From positions 300,677 to 364,676 of the forward strand of contig JARUHG010000004.1 in the NCBI GenBank assembly GCA_031216755.1: a stretch of DNA of 64,000 bases, written 5' to 3'. The position numbers were made by a program, and so were the translations under genes. Positions 1 through 13,015 of the stretch are shown here, in pieces. The notes beneath the pieces were generated by a model that was not told the origin of the DNA, ran no database searches, and saw nothing but the letters and a program-made list of their open reading frames with translations. The DNA comes from Lysobacter arvi (GTDB lineage: Bacteria; Pseudomonadota; Gammaproteobacteria; Xanthomonadales; Xanthomonadaceae). How positions within the stretch are numbered: the first letter of the stretch is position 1; every line of letters starts with the position of its first letter.

Positions 1-2461
1 CGCCCTGGCCGACGATGCCCAGATCGGTACCGTCCGCTTCGTCGACGCGCGCGCCGAACGGAACGAACTCGCCGTTCTCCAGCCGCGCATGGATCAGCGT
101 GGCCTGGCCCACCGTCGCGACGAACTTCAACGGCACCACCGCGCCGGCGCGCGGCACGGTCTGCATGCGCGAGGAGGCGAGCTCGACATCCGCCGACAAT
201 CCCTTTGGATCGAGCACGACTTCGTTGATGCGGTACGGCGTGAGATTGCCCGCAATGGCGTATCCGCGCCGGTCGACGCGCGTCACGCCATCGCTGCCGA
301 GCCGCGCGCCGCGTGCGCCCTCGGCCTGGATGACGCCGATGGTGTCGCCCAGTTGCGGCGCCAGCGTGATGCCGCCCGCATGCACGACCACGCCGCCGCT
401 CGCCGAAAGCGAGGACTGCCGGCTTTCCTCGTTCTTGGAGTACGAAGCGCCCAGCGCCGCGAACGCCGCTCGCCATCCCGCATTGACGCCGACGGTGTCT
501 TCGCCGCGTTCGTTGAAGTTGCCGTTGACGCCGTAGTTGAACTGACGATACCGGCCGGCCGATCCGCTGACGCCGGCCTGCACGGAGTTGCCGTCGTAGG
601 CGTGGTTCGCGGCCACCGTGAGCTGCGGCGGCGTGCTGCGGAAGCTCGGGCTTCCCAGCGGCACGGTGATGCTGAGGTTGGCCTGGTTGTCGTAACCGCG
701 GCCCGCCACGCGGCTTCGGCTCGCGTTGACGCCGAGCGATACGTTGCGCAATTGCCGGTTCCATCCGACCTGGTAGCTGGACTCCATGGGCAGCGTGTCG
801 TTCCAGTAATCGTTGCGCGTGCCGCTGACGAAGAGCGACCCCGCCCGTTCGCCAAGACGCTGGCTCACCGTCAGCTGGAAGCGGCTGCGCTGGCGTCCCG
901 CGCCTTCGCTCACGCCGCCGCGCAACTCGCCGTGCCGCACGGCGTCGTCGAGTCGCACGGCGTCGTCCAGCGAAAGGTAGCCGCGACTGGAGTAGCGGTA
1001 CGCCGCCAGCGCGAAGTCGGTGTTCGTCTGCGGAATGCTCTTGCTGTAGGTCAGGCGCGCGCTGTAGCCGGACGAGTCCTCGTCGGGCACCGAGAACTTC
1101 GTCTTCGCGCCGGTGACGTCGAGCGAGACCGCGCCCACCGGCGTGTTGAACGCCGCGCCGATCATCGCGCTGCGATACAGGTCGCCGTCGCTGGCCTGCA
1201 CGCCCGCGTACGCCGTCAGCAGATTGTTCAGCCCGCGCTGGAACGTGCCTTCCAGGAAGTACGGCGCTCGCGCATGCAGCGTGTCGTCGCGCACCTGGCC
1301 CGCCACCGCCGAGTAGCGCCACACGCCCGGACGCAGCAACTGCGGCACCGCTGCATACGGCACGGAGAACGTGCGCTCGACGCCGTCGGCTTCGATCACG
1401 GTGACCTGCAAGTCACCGCCGTAGCCCGTCGCGTAGAGGTCGTCGATCTGGAACGCACCCGGCGCGACATTGGTTTCGTAGATCACGAAGCCGGCCTGGC
1501 GGATCACGACCCTTGCGTTGGTCTGCGCCACGCCGCGCACCGTCGGCGCGTAGCCGCGCAGCGAGTCGGGTCGCATGCGGTCGTCGGTAGCGAGTTTGAT
1601 GCCGCGAAAGGCCGTCGAATCGAACAACTCGCCGGAGGTGAACGTATCGCCGACGGTGAACTGCGATTGCAGCGCGGATACGTCGTGTTCGGCGTAGGTG
1701 CGGATGTTCTGGAAATCCGATCCGACATCGCGTTCCCAGCGATAGCCCGACTGGTTGCGCAGACGCCAGCCGCCGATGTTCAGCCCCATCGTGAGGCCGG
1801 CGTACGCGCCGGTCGTGCGATCGCCGTCCTCGTACTGGAGCTGGTTGGCGCTGAGGTTGTAGCCCAGCGTGAAGGCGTTGACGCCCTGCTCCCAAAGCGC
1901 CGGATCGACGTGGCCGCGTGCGTTGCGCATCATCGCGATCTGCGGGACCGACACGTCCAGGCGCAGCTGGTTGACGTCGAAATGCACGCGCGCGTCCGCG
2001 ATCGCGTGCTCCACGTCGATGCAGGGCTGGGACAGATCCACGCCCGCAGCGGACAGGCGCGCCGTATCGATCCCGAGCACCGCCAGCGTCTGCGGCGGCA
2101 GGCACGCACGCACCTGGCGGTCGGCGTCCTCGCGAAACTCCACGCTTTGGCGCGTGACGCGCTGCCCGTTGGCGTGGATATCGACGAGGTACTCGCCCGG
2201 GATGACGGCGTTGGCGCGTTCGAATCGCGACAGGTCGGCCGTGCTCGCGGTTTCGCCCAGCAGTTGCGGGCTGAATTCCACCGCGTCGGGCGCGGGGTCC
2301 GGAGCAGGCTCCGGCGCCGGCTCGGGCGAGGGTTCCGGAAGGGGCGACGCGCTCGCGCCCAGGGGCATCTGCCCCAATGCGGCCAGTACGAACACCGCGA
2401 GTCGCTTCCGCCTGAGGCCGCTTGCCGCCGGTGCGAAGCCGCATGAATCAAATGAATGCAT
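1..2461 (-). CDS. Fimbrial outer-membrane usher (FimD/PapC-like), 3' end cut by the window
   Basis: This is a chaperone-usher pathway usher, the outer-membrane pore that receives chaperone-bound pilins and assembles the fimbria. The frame stays open from the ATG at 2461 to the left edge, about 820 codons without a stop. The N-terminus has a basic, hydrophobic signal peptide followed by a Pro/Glu-rich stretch, then usher N-domain text (VEFSPQLLGE, then LSRFERANAVIPGEYLVDI near residues 60-90). The long beta-barrel part contains typical usher phrases such as GWRLRNQSGYRWE and, near the edge, RVDRRGYAIAGNLTPYRINE. The usual plug and C-terminal domains follow beyond or near the edge. It is the last visible gene of a minus-strand operon, 130 bp after the chaperone. 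It was identified by conserved phrases, not by a search; family confidence is high. Confidence 0.9.
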   Translation of the reverse strand, partial: MHSFDSCGFAPAASGLRRKRLAVFVLAALGQMPLGASASPLPEPSPEPAPEPAPDPAPDAVEFSPQLLGETASTADLSRFERANAVIPGEYLVDIHANGQRVTRQSVEFREDADRQVRACLPPQTLAVLGIDTARLSAAGVDLSQPCIDVEHAIADARVHFDVNQLRLDVSVPQIAMMRNARGHVDPALWEQGVNAFTLGYNLSANQLQYEDGDRTTGAYAGLTMGLNIGGWRLRNQSGYRWERDVGSDFQNIRTYAEHDVSALQSQFTVGDTFTSGELFDSTAFRGIKLATDDRMRPDSLRGYAPTVRGVAQTNARVVIRQAGFVIYETNVAPGAFQIDDLYATGYGGDLQVTVIEADGVERTFSVPYAAVPQLLRPGVWRYSAVAGQVRDDTLHARAPYFLEGTFQRGLNNLLTAYAGVQASDGDLYRSAMIGAAFNTPVGAVSLDVTGAKTKFSVPDEDSSGYSARLTYSKSIPQTNTDFALAAYRYSSRGYLSLDDAVRLDDAVRHGELRGGVSEGAGRQRSRFQLTVSQRLGERAGSLFVSGTRNDYWNDTLPMESSYQVGWNRQLRNVSLGVNASRSRVAGRGYDNQANLSITVPLGSPSFRSTPPQLTVAANHAYDGNSVQAGVSGSAGRYRQFNYGVNGNFNERGEDTVGVNAGWRAAFAALGASYSKNEESRQSSLSASGGVVVHAGGITLAPQLGDTIGVIQAEGARGARLGSDGVTRVDRRGYAIAGNLTPYRINEVVLDPKGLSADVELASSRMQTVPRAGAVVPLKFVATVGQATLIHARLENGEFVPFGARVDEADGTDLGIVGQG

Positions 2462-2591
2462 GTCTGGATCTCGGGTTGCTGACGATCCCGCGGCCCGCTG
2501 GCGCGCCGATGCGCGCGCCCGCTTCCCTCGTGCGCGTCAGGAACTTCGTAACGGGAACGCCGGAACGATCGGAACGTCGTCCGGCACGCGG

Positions 2592-3326
2592 TCAATCCGA
2601 GTACGGCGCGCGACTCTCGACGAATCCGCCGTAGTCGTTGATGGCCGTGAGCAGCACCGTGCCGGGGCCCGCGCCCGGTTGGCCTTGCACCGGGAACGTC
2701 GCGCGTCCCATCGCCGGGCACATGCCGCCCTTGGGCATCGTCTCGCGTGCCGCGCGCTCCGGGCGCACTTCGGCGAACGACACGTTGTACGCCGTGGGGT
2801 TCGTGCACTCGAGCGTCGCGGCCGCACCTGCATGCACGAGCCGCCACGTCAGCTGACCGATCGAATCCATCGGCGCGCCGCGAAGCCCTTCGGGTCGATA
2901 GAAGATCTTGATGCGCGTGCGCACCGCGAACTGAAGGAAGTTGTCGCTTCCGCCCTGCCCCTTGGGACGCGGCGGAACTTCCAGCACGTTGAGCCAGTAC
3001 ACCGACTCGCGATCCTGCGGGACATCGGCGCCGGTGAACATCAGGCGCAGCGCCTGTCCCTTTCCGGGCTCGAGCCGCGACATCGGCGGCGTCACCAGGA
3101 AGGGCGCCGTGCTGGTCGCAGCGGTTTCGGTGACATCCCCACCGTCGGTCCACACCTGCAGCAGGCGCGGTCCACGGCCGTAGTTTTCGACCTGCACGGT
3201 CACTTCCGGCTCGTCCGCCGGATAGATCACGCGGGTTCCACTGATCTGGATATCGGCGTGGGCCGGGGCCAGGACGGCGGCGGCCATCCAGGCGCATGCG
3301 CAGCCCACTCGTGCGAGCAGTCTCAT
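2592..3326 (-). CDS. Periplasmic fimbrial chaperone (PapD-like)
   Basis: A 244-residue periplasmic chaperone that should complete the pilin fold by donor-strand complementation and hand subunits to the usher encoded next. Residues 1-24 form a signal peptide ending APAHA. Two Ig-like domains follow. The first carries the family pattern GTRVIYPADEPEVTVQVEN, an LVTPPMSRLEPGKGQALRL segment and YWLNVLEVPP. RTRIKIFYRPEGL marks the domain 1/2 junction. The start at 3326 has AGGA seven bases upstream and gives the signal peptide directly, so the longer open frame upstream is not used. The gene lies 65 bp downstream of the pilin gene on the same strand. The C-terminal domain has two cysteines (ATLECTN and GGMCPAM) that could form a disulfide. 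Confidence 0.92.
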   Translation of the reverse strand: MRLLARVGCACAWMAAAVLAPAHADIQISGTRVIYPADEPEVTVQVENYGRGPRLLQVWTDGGDVTETAATSTAPFLVTPPMSRLEPGKGQALRLMFTGADVPQDRESVYWLNVLEVPPRPKGQGGSDNFLQFAVRTRIKIFYRPEGLRGAPMDSIGQLTWRLVHAGAAATLECTNPTAYNVSFAEVRPERAARETMPKGGMCPAMGRATFPVQGQPGAGPGTVLLTAINDYGGFVESRAPYSD

Positions 3327-3391
3327 GTGCGGTTCCTGATGCTTCCCCAGGACGGCAGGGCCGCGAGGGCCCCGCCGTGCGTCGCGCTGAC

Positions 3392-3958
3392 TCAGTTGTA
3401 GACGACCGAGTAGTTGACGTAGGTGTTCACGTCGCCCGCACCGGCAGCGCCGGTCGCGTAGTACTGCGCGGTGTACTGCAGCGTCGCGGTGTTGTCGGCG
3501 ATGGTTTCCTCCGAGCCGTCGACGCCGGTGTTGTCCGACAGGTCGATCGGCGCGTTGGCCTTGTTCAACAGGCCGACGAGCACGTTGGTCGCGCCCGCGG
3601 AGGCGGTGTTCTTCAGGCGGCCGCCGTTGGCGGCGTCGACCGTCGGCGTGCTCGTCTCGAACCACAACTTGGCGATCTTGCCGTCTTTGCAACCGGACTG
3701 GCCGCTGCCGCCCACGATCACGCTGAACGGCGTATCGCCCGCGGTCTGACCCGCGGCAGCCAGCGCCGTGGTGGAAACGCTCGGCAGCGTGACGGTGAAG
3801 TTGCTGGTCCCGCCGTTCGTGTTGTCGCCGCCCTTGATGGTGCAGGTGACGTCGGAGATCGTGCCGGTGAAGGTGATCTTGCCGTCCGCAGCGGCGGCGG
3901 AGAGGGAAGTGAAGCCCAGGGCCGAGAACAGCGCGGCGCAAATCAAGGTCTTGCTCAT
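3392..3958 (-). CDS. Type 1-like fimbrial major subunit
   Basis: A 188-residue exported pilin. Residues 1-24 are a signal peptide (MSKTLICAALFSALGFTSLS, cleavage after AAA). The mature part begins DGKITFTGTISDVTCTIKGG, the common start of type-1 pilins in which the first cysteine follows the GTI strand. A second cysteine occurs in GQSGCKDGK, fitting the pilin disulfide. The protein ends YVNYSVVYN, resembling the C-terminal beta-zipper motif with penultimate aromatic residue that the chaperone recognises. It is the first gene of the minus-strand fimbrial operon (subunit, chaperone, usher). No tip adhesin is visible; it may lie beyond the left edge. The Shine-Dalgarno signal is weak (GGAC), so expression may depend on the long upstream region. 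Confidence 0.9.
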   Translation of the reverse strand: MSKTLICAALFSALGFTSLSAAAADGKITFTGTISDVTCTIKGGDNTNGGTSNFTVTLPSVSTTALAAAGQTAGDTPFSVIVGGSGQSGCKDGKIAKLWFETSTPTVDAANGGRLKNTASAGATNVLVGLLNKANAPIDLSDNTGVDGSEETIADNTATLQYTAQYYATGAAGAGDVNTYVNYSVVYN

Positions 3959-4534
3959 ACGTCCATTTGTCCCGTGATGATGAGATTCGCCGCTGGGTGG
4001 CGATGCTCGAACCGCTTCCGTTTCAGCCGCCCCCCAGCGACGGGGGACATGCTCGGCGCCGCTGCGCTAACCGGGAATCAGATGAATCTGGCGAAAATGC
4101 AACTTCCGCGACGTCCAGTGCCAACCCGAAGCTGCACTCGCAACGCCGCATCGATTGCCACCTGCCCGCGCTCGAGTAACACCTTCGCCACAGGCACGTG
4201 CCGCACCGTTCGCGCCGTCGCGCGTCACGCGTGCATCCTCGATGCGAGTTGTTCGCGTGCGGACGTAGCCACCAAATCGCCGCGCGGTACGCCTGGCCAA
4301 CCCGGCGAGTCGGGCGCCGTTTGCGCGCGGTTGGAGAAATGCTCTAGCCGCTCGCGCGCGGCGGCTGCGCCGTCCATCGCCGCGGGCGCGTGAACGGTGG
4401 TCTTTGACCGCGTTTTCACGCCCTCTTGACATCTCAGGCGCGAGTAAAGGGGAGATTCAGACCCGTCTGATGGCCGCACTTTGGGGTGCGGCCTAGTCTG
4501 CGGTGAAAGCACGCTCTTTCACGACGAGACCCGC
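3959..4534. other. Divergent intergenic region between fimbrial operon and sensor kinase
   Basis: About 575 bp without a convincing gene. Small open frames on both strands look like composition artefacts: arginine-rich, with no homology I recognise. The region must carry the fimbrial promoter (minus) and the kinase promoter (plus). A TTGACA at 4426-4431 has no good -10 at 16-18 bp, so I do not call it a promoter. A perfect hairpin sits at 4472-4493. A TTGGCAC at 4118-4124 (minus) recalls the sigma-54 -24 element, but the -12 spacing is wrong. Confidence 0.6.
4472..4493 (+). promoter_or_regulatory. Perfect 8-bp inverted repeat upstream of the hybrid kinase gene
   Basis: GGCCGCAC at 4472-4479 pairs exactly with GTGCGGCC at 4486-4493 around a six-base TTTGGG loop. 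It ends 41 bp before the kinase ATG. It is followed by TAGTCT rather than a T-run, so it is not an obvious intrinsic terminator. It could be an operator or a 5'-UTR structure. Confidence 0.4.
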
Positions 4535-8881
<4,347 letters not shown>

Positions 8882-8889
8882 TGCGGCCC

Positions 8890-9690
8890 TCAGCCGCCGA
8901 GCGCCAGGCTGGTTCCCACCAGTACGAGAAATCCGGCGAAGACGCGCTTGAGCGTGTCGCCGTGCAAGTAGTGCGCCAGCCGCGTGCCGTACGGCGCGGC
9001 GAACACCGACGCCGCCGCGACGCCGATCGCCGCGGGGAGGTACACGTAGCCGATCGCGTACTGCGGCAGCGCGCCGACGGGCGCATGCATCGCGTAGCCC
9101 ACGGCCGAGGCCAGGCCGATCGCCACGCCGCACGCCGACGAAGTGCCGACCGCCCGCACCGGCACGACGCCGCGCCATACCAGCAGCGGTACCGTCATGC
9201 TTCCGCCGCCGATGCCCACGATCGCCGACAGCGCACCGATGCCCACGCCGGCCGCGCTCATCGGCAGGCCGCGCGGCGCGGATACTTCCGCCGTCGCGGC
9301 AGCGCGCGGGCCGCCGAAGAGCAGTTGCGCCGCGGCAAGGAAGCAGTAGCCGGCAACGATCCATCGCAGCACGTCGCCGTCGATGTGCACCGCCACGCCG
9401 CTGCCCACCCAGCCGCCGATGAGCAGGCCCGGCACCATCCACGCGACCGTCGGCCACAGCACGCTGCCGCGCCGTGCGTGCGCGCGCGCCGATGCGGCCG
9501 CCGTCAGCACGATGCTCGCAAGCGAACTGGCCAGCGCGGCATGCATCGCGGTGTCCTTCGGCACGCCCATGCCCGGCAGCAACCACGCCAGCGCCGCCAC
9601 GAGCACCAGTCCACCGCCCACGCCGAGCAGGCCAGCCAGCACGCCGGCGATCGCGCCAAGCCCGAGGAACACGAACAGTGAAAGCAACAT
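8890..9690 (-). CDS. TauE/SafE-family anion permease
   Basis: A 266-residue polytopic inner-membrane protein of the TauE/SafE (DUF81) family, whose members export or import sulfite, sulfonates or other small organic anions. It shows the two-fold family repeat: GLGAIAGVLAGLLGVGGGLV near the N-terminus and GIGALSAIVGIGGGSMTVPL in the middle, each with the glycine-rich signature, and about eight hydrophobic segments. The start at 9690 has GGAG seven bases upstream and gives a hydrophobic N-terminus; a longer frame would add 30 arginine-rich residues. The gene is convergent with the kinase gene, ending 8 bp from it, and divergent from the transglycosylase. Substrate cannot be told from sequence. 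Confidence 0.9.
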   Translation of the reverse strand: MLLSLFVFLGLGAIAGVLAGLLGVGGGLVLVAALAWLLPGMGVPKDTAMHAALASSLASIVLTAAASARAHARRGSVLWPTVAWMVPGLLIGGWVGSGVAVHIDGDVLRWIVAGYCFLAAAQLLFGGPRAAATAEVSAPRGLPMSAAGVGIGALSAIVGIGGGSMTVPLLVWRGVVPVRAVGTSSACGVAIGLASAVGYAMHAPVGALPQYAIGYVYLPAAIGVAAASVFAAPYGTRLAHYLHGDTLKRVFAGFLVLVGTSLALGG

Positions 9691-9871
9691 GGAAGCTCCA
9701 GGATGAAAGCCAACGCGACCCGATCGGGCCGGGAGAATCGCGGCGCGTCGGAGACGGATGCGACTTCGTGCGCAGCACATCGACGAGCGCAGAGCCGCAC
9801 GATGTCACGCACCCGGAACACTGCCTGACCGCGATGCGCATCGCGGAGACGGCCGCTTCACGATGCTGGGC

Positions 9872-9877
9872 TATAGT
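9872..9877 (+). promoter_or_regulatory. TATAGT -10-like element just upstream of the transglycosylase ATG
   Basis: TATAGT ends seven bases before the ATG at 9885. If it is a true -10, transcription would begin at or next to the start codon and the mRNA would be leaderless; there is indeed no Shine-Dalgarno sequence. No good -35 is visible at 16-18 bp. Confidence 0.4.
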
Positions 9878-9884
9878 CCCGCGA

Positions 9885-11933
9885 ATGGTCCCCCGCCCAT
9901 TCATCATCGTACTCGCTGCGTGCGGCGTTGCCCTTGCGACGTCTGCTTGTGCGCAGACGCCTGCGGCCGCGCCGGCCGTGTCCATTCCGCCGCTGCCGCG
10001 ACCGCTCGCCGACCCGAAGCTCGATCGCGTGCGCAGCGCGCTGCAGGCCGCCGAAACCGGCACGTTCGACGCCGCGCGGTTCTCCGATCTCGCACAGCAT
10101 CCCCTGTACGGATGGGTCGAGTACGCCTGGCTGCGTCGCGATGTCGACAACCTGGCGCCCGCCGTCGCGCAGGGATTCCTGTCGCGCAACCAGGGCAAGC
10201 CGGTCGCCGAGGCCTTCCGCGAAACGTGGATTTCCGCCGCCGCGCGACGCCAGGACTGGTCGTCGGTGCTCGCCGCGTGGAGTCCGGCGATCAAGAGCAC
10301 GGCGCTGCGCTGTCACGAACTCGAGGCACGCCAGGCCATGGGCCGCGCCGACGCGCAGTGGACGCGCGATGCCCAGGCGCTCTGGCGCACCGGCAAATCG
10401 TTGCCTGACGCGTGCGATGCGCCGATGGCGACGCTCGCCGTGCAGGGCGGTCTCACGCCGGAGCTGCGGTGGGAGCGCATCGATCTGGCCGCGGCCGAAT
10501 GGCAGCCCAGCGTGATGCGCGCCGCCGCGCGCGGCCTGCCCGCGGATCAGGCGGCGCTCGCCAACGATTACGCGGCCTTCCTCGACACACCGCACGAGCG
10601 CGCCCTGGGCTGGCCCCGGACCGAGCGCAGCCGCGAGATCGCATCGCACGGGCTGGCGAAGTACGGCAAGTCCTCGCCCGCCGGCGCGGAGGCGATCCTG
10701 CCGCGCTACGCCGACGCGCTCGGCCTGAGCGAAGCGCAGCGCGGTCGCGTGCTGTACCAGATCGCGCTGTGGACCGTCGCGTCGTACGAACCCGAGTCCG
10801 CGCGGCGTCTCAACGCCGTGCCGGCCTCCGCGTACGACGAGCGCCTGCACGAGTGGCGCGTCCGCGAGGCGCTGTCGCGTTCCGATTGGTCGGCTGCGCT
10901 GGCCGCGATCCAGAAGATGGGCGCGAAGCAGCGCGGCGATTCGCGCTGGATGTACTTCGAGGCGCGCCTCAACGAACTGGCCGGCCGCAAGGGCGAGGCC
11001 GAGCGCCTCTTCCGCGACGCCGCGAACCGGCCGGACTTCCACGGCTTCCTCGCCGCCGATCGCCTCGAACTGCCGTACACCTTGTGCCCGTGGCTGCCGT
11101 CGACCCCGTCCGCCGCGCAGCAGGCCATCGCGCGCGATCCCTCGATGGTGCGCGCCATGGGCCTGTTCCAGCTCGATCGCGTCGGCTGGGCCGTGCGCGA
11201 GTGGGACGATGCGCTGTCGCGTTTCAACGACGAGCAGCGCCGCATCGCGGTGGAAGTCGCCCAAGGCAACGGCTGGTTCGATCGCGCGGTGTTCTCGCTG
11301 GGCAAGAACCCCGACGAACTGCGCCTGTACGGCCTGCGCTTCCCGCTCCACCACGAGGCGACGATCCGGCGCGAAGCGCTGAAGAACAACCTCGATCCGG
11401 CATGGGTGGCCGCGGAAATCCGCGCCGAGAGCATCTTCTATCCGCGTGCGCGCTCGTCCGCGAACGCGATGGGCCTGATGCAGGTGTTGCCCGGCACCGG
11501 CGCCGGCGTCGCAGGCCGCATCGGCGTGCCGTGGGGCGGTGCCGACAGCCTGTTCGATCCGGACACCAACATCATCCTGGGCACGGCCTACCTGCGGCAG
11601 CTGATGGACAAGTACGGCGGCCAGCCGTACCAGGTGATCGCCGGTTACAACGCGGGCCCGGCGCCGCTGGCGCGATGGCAGTCGCAGCGGCCGGGCATGG
11701 AGCCGCCGTTCTGGATCGAAACCATCAGCTACAAGGAAACGCGCGAATATGTCGCGCGCGTGCTTGCCTTCAGCGTGCTGTACGACTGGCGCCTCAACGG
11801 CGATGCGCTGCGGGTGAGCGATCGCCTGCGCGGTCGCACCGACGGTCCGCGCACGCGCTTCGTCTGTCCGACGCCGGGTGTCGCGCCGGCCGCCGCACCC
11901 GCGACGCAATCCCGTTCCCGATCACAGCGTTGA
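9885..11933 (+). CDS. slt: Soluble lytic murein transglycosylase (Slt70-like)
   Basis: A 682-residue periplasmic enzyme predicted to cleave peptidoglycan between MurNAc and GlcNAc, forming 1,6-anhydro ends. The N-terminus is a signal peptide ending around ATSACAQ; the cysteine could also be a lipidation site. Residues about 40-470 form the alpha-superhelical U and L domains. The lysozyme-like SLT domain begins near 490, with catalytic Glu515 in AAEIRAESIFYPRA, then the ANAMGLMQVLPGT motif, NIILGTAYLRQLM and QVIAGYNAGPAPLARW. Length matches Slt70 (about 645) with a short basic Ser/Arg tail. The gene is monocistronic or followed 26 bp later by the epimerase gene. The ATG at 9885 is chosen because it opens the signal peptide. 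Confidence 0.93.
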   Translation: MVPRPFIIVLAACGVALATSACAQTPAAAPAVSIPPLPRPLADPKLDRVRSALQAAETGTFDAARFSDLAQHPLYGWVEYAWLRRDVDNLAPAVAQGFLSRNQGKPVAEAFRETWISAAARRQDWSSVLAAWSPAIKSTALRCHELEARQAMGRADAQWTRDAQALWRTGKSLPDACDAPMATLAVQGGLTPELRWERIDLAAAEWQPSVMRAAARGLPADQAALANDYAAFLDTPHERALGWPRTERSREIASHGLAKYGKSSPAGAEAILPRYADALGLSEAQRGRVLYQIALWTVASYEPESARRLNAVPASAYDERLHEWRVREALSRSDWSAALAAIQKMGAKQRGDSRWMYFEARLNELAGRKGEAERLFRDAANRPDFHGFLAADRLELPYTLCPWLPSTPSAAQQAIARDPSMVRAMGLFQLDRVGWAVREWDDALSRFNDEQRRIAVEVAQGNGWFDRAVFSLGKNPDELRLYGLRFPLHHEATIRREALKNNLDPAWVAAEIRAESIFYPRARSSANAMGLMQVLPGTGAGVAGRIGVPWGGADSLFDPDTNIILGTAYLRQLMDKYGGQPYQVIAGYNAGPAPLARWQSQRPGMEPPFWIETISYKETREYVARVLAFSVLYDWRLNGDALRVSDRLRGRTDGPRTRFVCPTPGVAPAAAPATQSRSRSQR

Positions 11934-11947
11934 AGGCCGCGCTCGCC

Positions 11948-11953
11948 TAGACT
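11948..11953 (+). promoter_or_regulatory. TAGACT -10-like element just upstream of the epimerase-like gene
   Basis: TAGACT ends six bases before the ATG at 11960, with no Shine-Dalgarno between. This resembles the arrangement before slt and suggests a leaderless transcript. The -35 is unclear. Confidence 0.4.
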
Positions 11954-11959
11954 TCGTCC

Positions 11960-12859
11960 ATGGCACAACGTCACGTGGTGGTTCTCGGCGGCACCGGCTT
12001 CGTCGGCCGGCATCTGGTTGCGCGCCTGCTGCGGGGCGGCGATCGCGTGACCGTGCTCAGTCGCGGCGTCGATGCCGGCAAGCGCCGGCTCAAGCCCGAA
12101 GGCGCGAGCCTGATCGAAGGCGACGTCGCCGATGCCAATTTCCTCGCCGCCGTGCTCGACGACGCCGACGCGGTGGTGAACCTCATCGGCATCCTCAACG
12201 AGAAGGGCGATCGCGGCGACGGGTTCGAGCGCGTGTTCGTCGGCATCGTCGATGCGCTGATCGACGCGATGCAACGCATGGGCGTGCGCCGGCTGTTGCA
12301 GATGAGCGCCGTCAACGCGGGGCGCGGCGACAGTCATTACCTGCAGGCACGGGGCCGCGCCGAACAGCATGTGCGCGCGTCCGGCCTCGACTGGACGCTG
12401 CTGCGCCCGTCGGTGATCGCCGGACCGGGCGATGGGCTGTTCTGTCGCTTCGACGGCCTGCTGAAGTTCGCCCCGGTGCTGCCGATCGGTCGCGCCGACG
12501 CGCGCTTCCAGCCGGTATGGGTCGGCGACGTGGTGGAGGCGTACGCGAAGGCGCTCGACGAGCCGCGCAGCATCGGCCAGTCGTACGACCTGATCGGCCC
12601 GGATGTGATGACGCTCAAGCAGATCGTCAAACTCGCCGCGCGCGGACGCGGCCGGCACCGCGTGGTGCTCGGCCTGCCGCCGTCGCTGGGCAAGCTGCAG
12701 GCCGAAGTCGGCGAATGGCTGCCGGGCAAACCGATCAGCCGCGACAACTGGCGTTCGCTGCAGCTGGACTCGGTGAGCCTGGAGGACGGGCTGCGTCGTC
12801 TCGGAATCGCGCCGACGCCGGTGGAATCCAAGCTGCCCGAGATCCTCGCCGGCTGCTGA
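11960..12859 (+). CDS. NAD(P)-binding epimerase-like protein (NDUFA9 family, complex I-associated type)
   Basis: A 299-residue atypical short-chain dehydrogenase with an N-terminal Rossmann fold: VVVLGGTGFVGRHLVARLL (GGxGFxG dinucleotide motif), LSRG after the second strand, and DADAVVNLIGILNEKG. Then come the QMSAVNAGRGDSHYLQARGRAEQ region, where the YxxxK pair is replaced by YLQARGRAE, and RPSVIAGPGDGLFCRF. This is the pattern of the NDUFA9/complex-I-associated NAD(P)H-binding subfamily (COG0702-like), whose bacterial role is unclear: cofactor binding without a known reaction. The C-terminal third carries SLEDGLRRLGIAPTPVES, common in bacterial members. The gene follows slt by 26 bp with its own -10-like element. 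Loss of the catalytic Lys argues against a normal SDR reaction. Confidence 0.85.
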   Translation: MAQRHVVVLGGTGFVGRHLVARLLRGGDRVTVLSRGVDAGKRRLKPEGASLIEGDVADANFLAAVLDDADAVVNLIGILNEKGDRGDGFERVFVGIVDALIDAMQRMGVRRLLQMSAVNAGRGDSHYLQARGRAEQHVRASGLDWTLLRPSVIAGPGDGLFCRFDGLLKFAPVLPIGRADARFQPVWVGDVVEAYAKALDEPRSIGQSYDLIGPDVMTLKQIVKLAARGRGRHRVVLGLPPSLGKLQAEVGEWLPGKPISRDNWRSLQLDSVSLEDGLRRLGIAPTPVESKLPEILAGC

Positions 12860-13015
12860 CGGCAAGGGGTCCGTTGCCATCCCGCGTTGCCCGCGCACCT
12901 TGTCGCGGCAGCACGGATGCCCGCTTTTGCACACGGGCCTCACATTTTGGGTAAAGTCGGCCAGACCGCCGGAAGGGCGGCCGCCCACGTCCCGTTTCGA
13001 CTCAAGGATGCCGTT

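Noticed and set aside
89..2446. A 785-codon plus-strand open frame opposite the usher
   Set aside because: Its product is Arg/Ala/His-rich with no domains. The minus strand has a clear usher with signal peptide and family phrases, so this is antisense to a GC-rich gene.
4118..4124. TTGGCAC on the minus strand, a possible sigma-54 -24 element before the fimbrial operon
   Set aside because: The GC that should lie ten bases further is one base off, and no second match to TTGC at the correct spacing exists. Sigma-54 promoters tolerate little spacing change.
4426..4431. TTGACA, a perfect -35 hexamer upstream of the kinase gene
   Set aside because: The sequence 16-18 bp downstream is G-rich (GGGGAG) and shows no usable -10.
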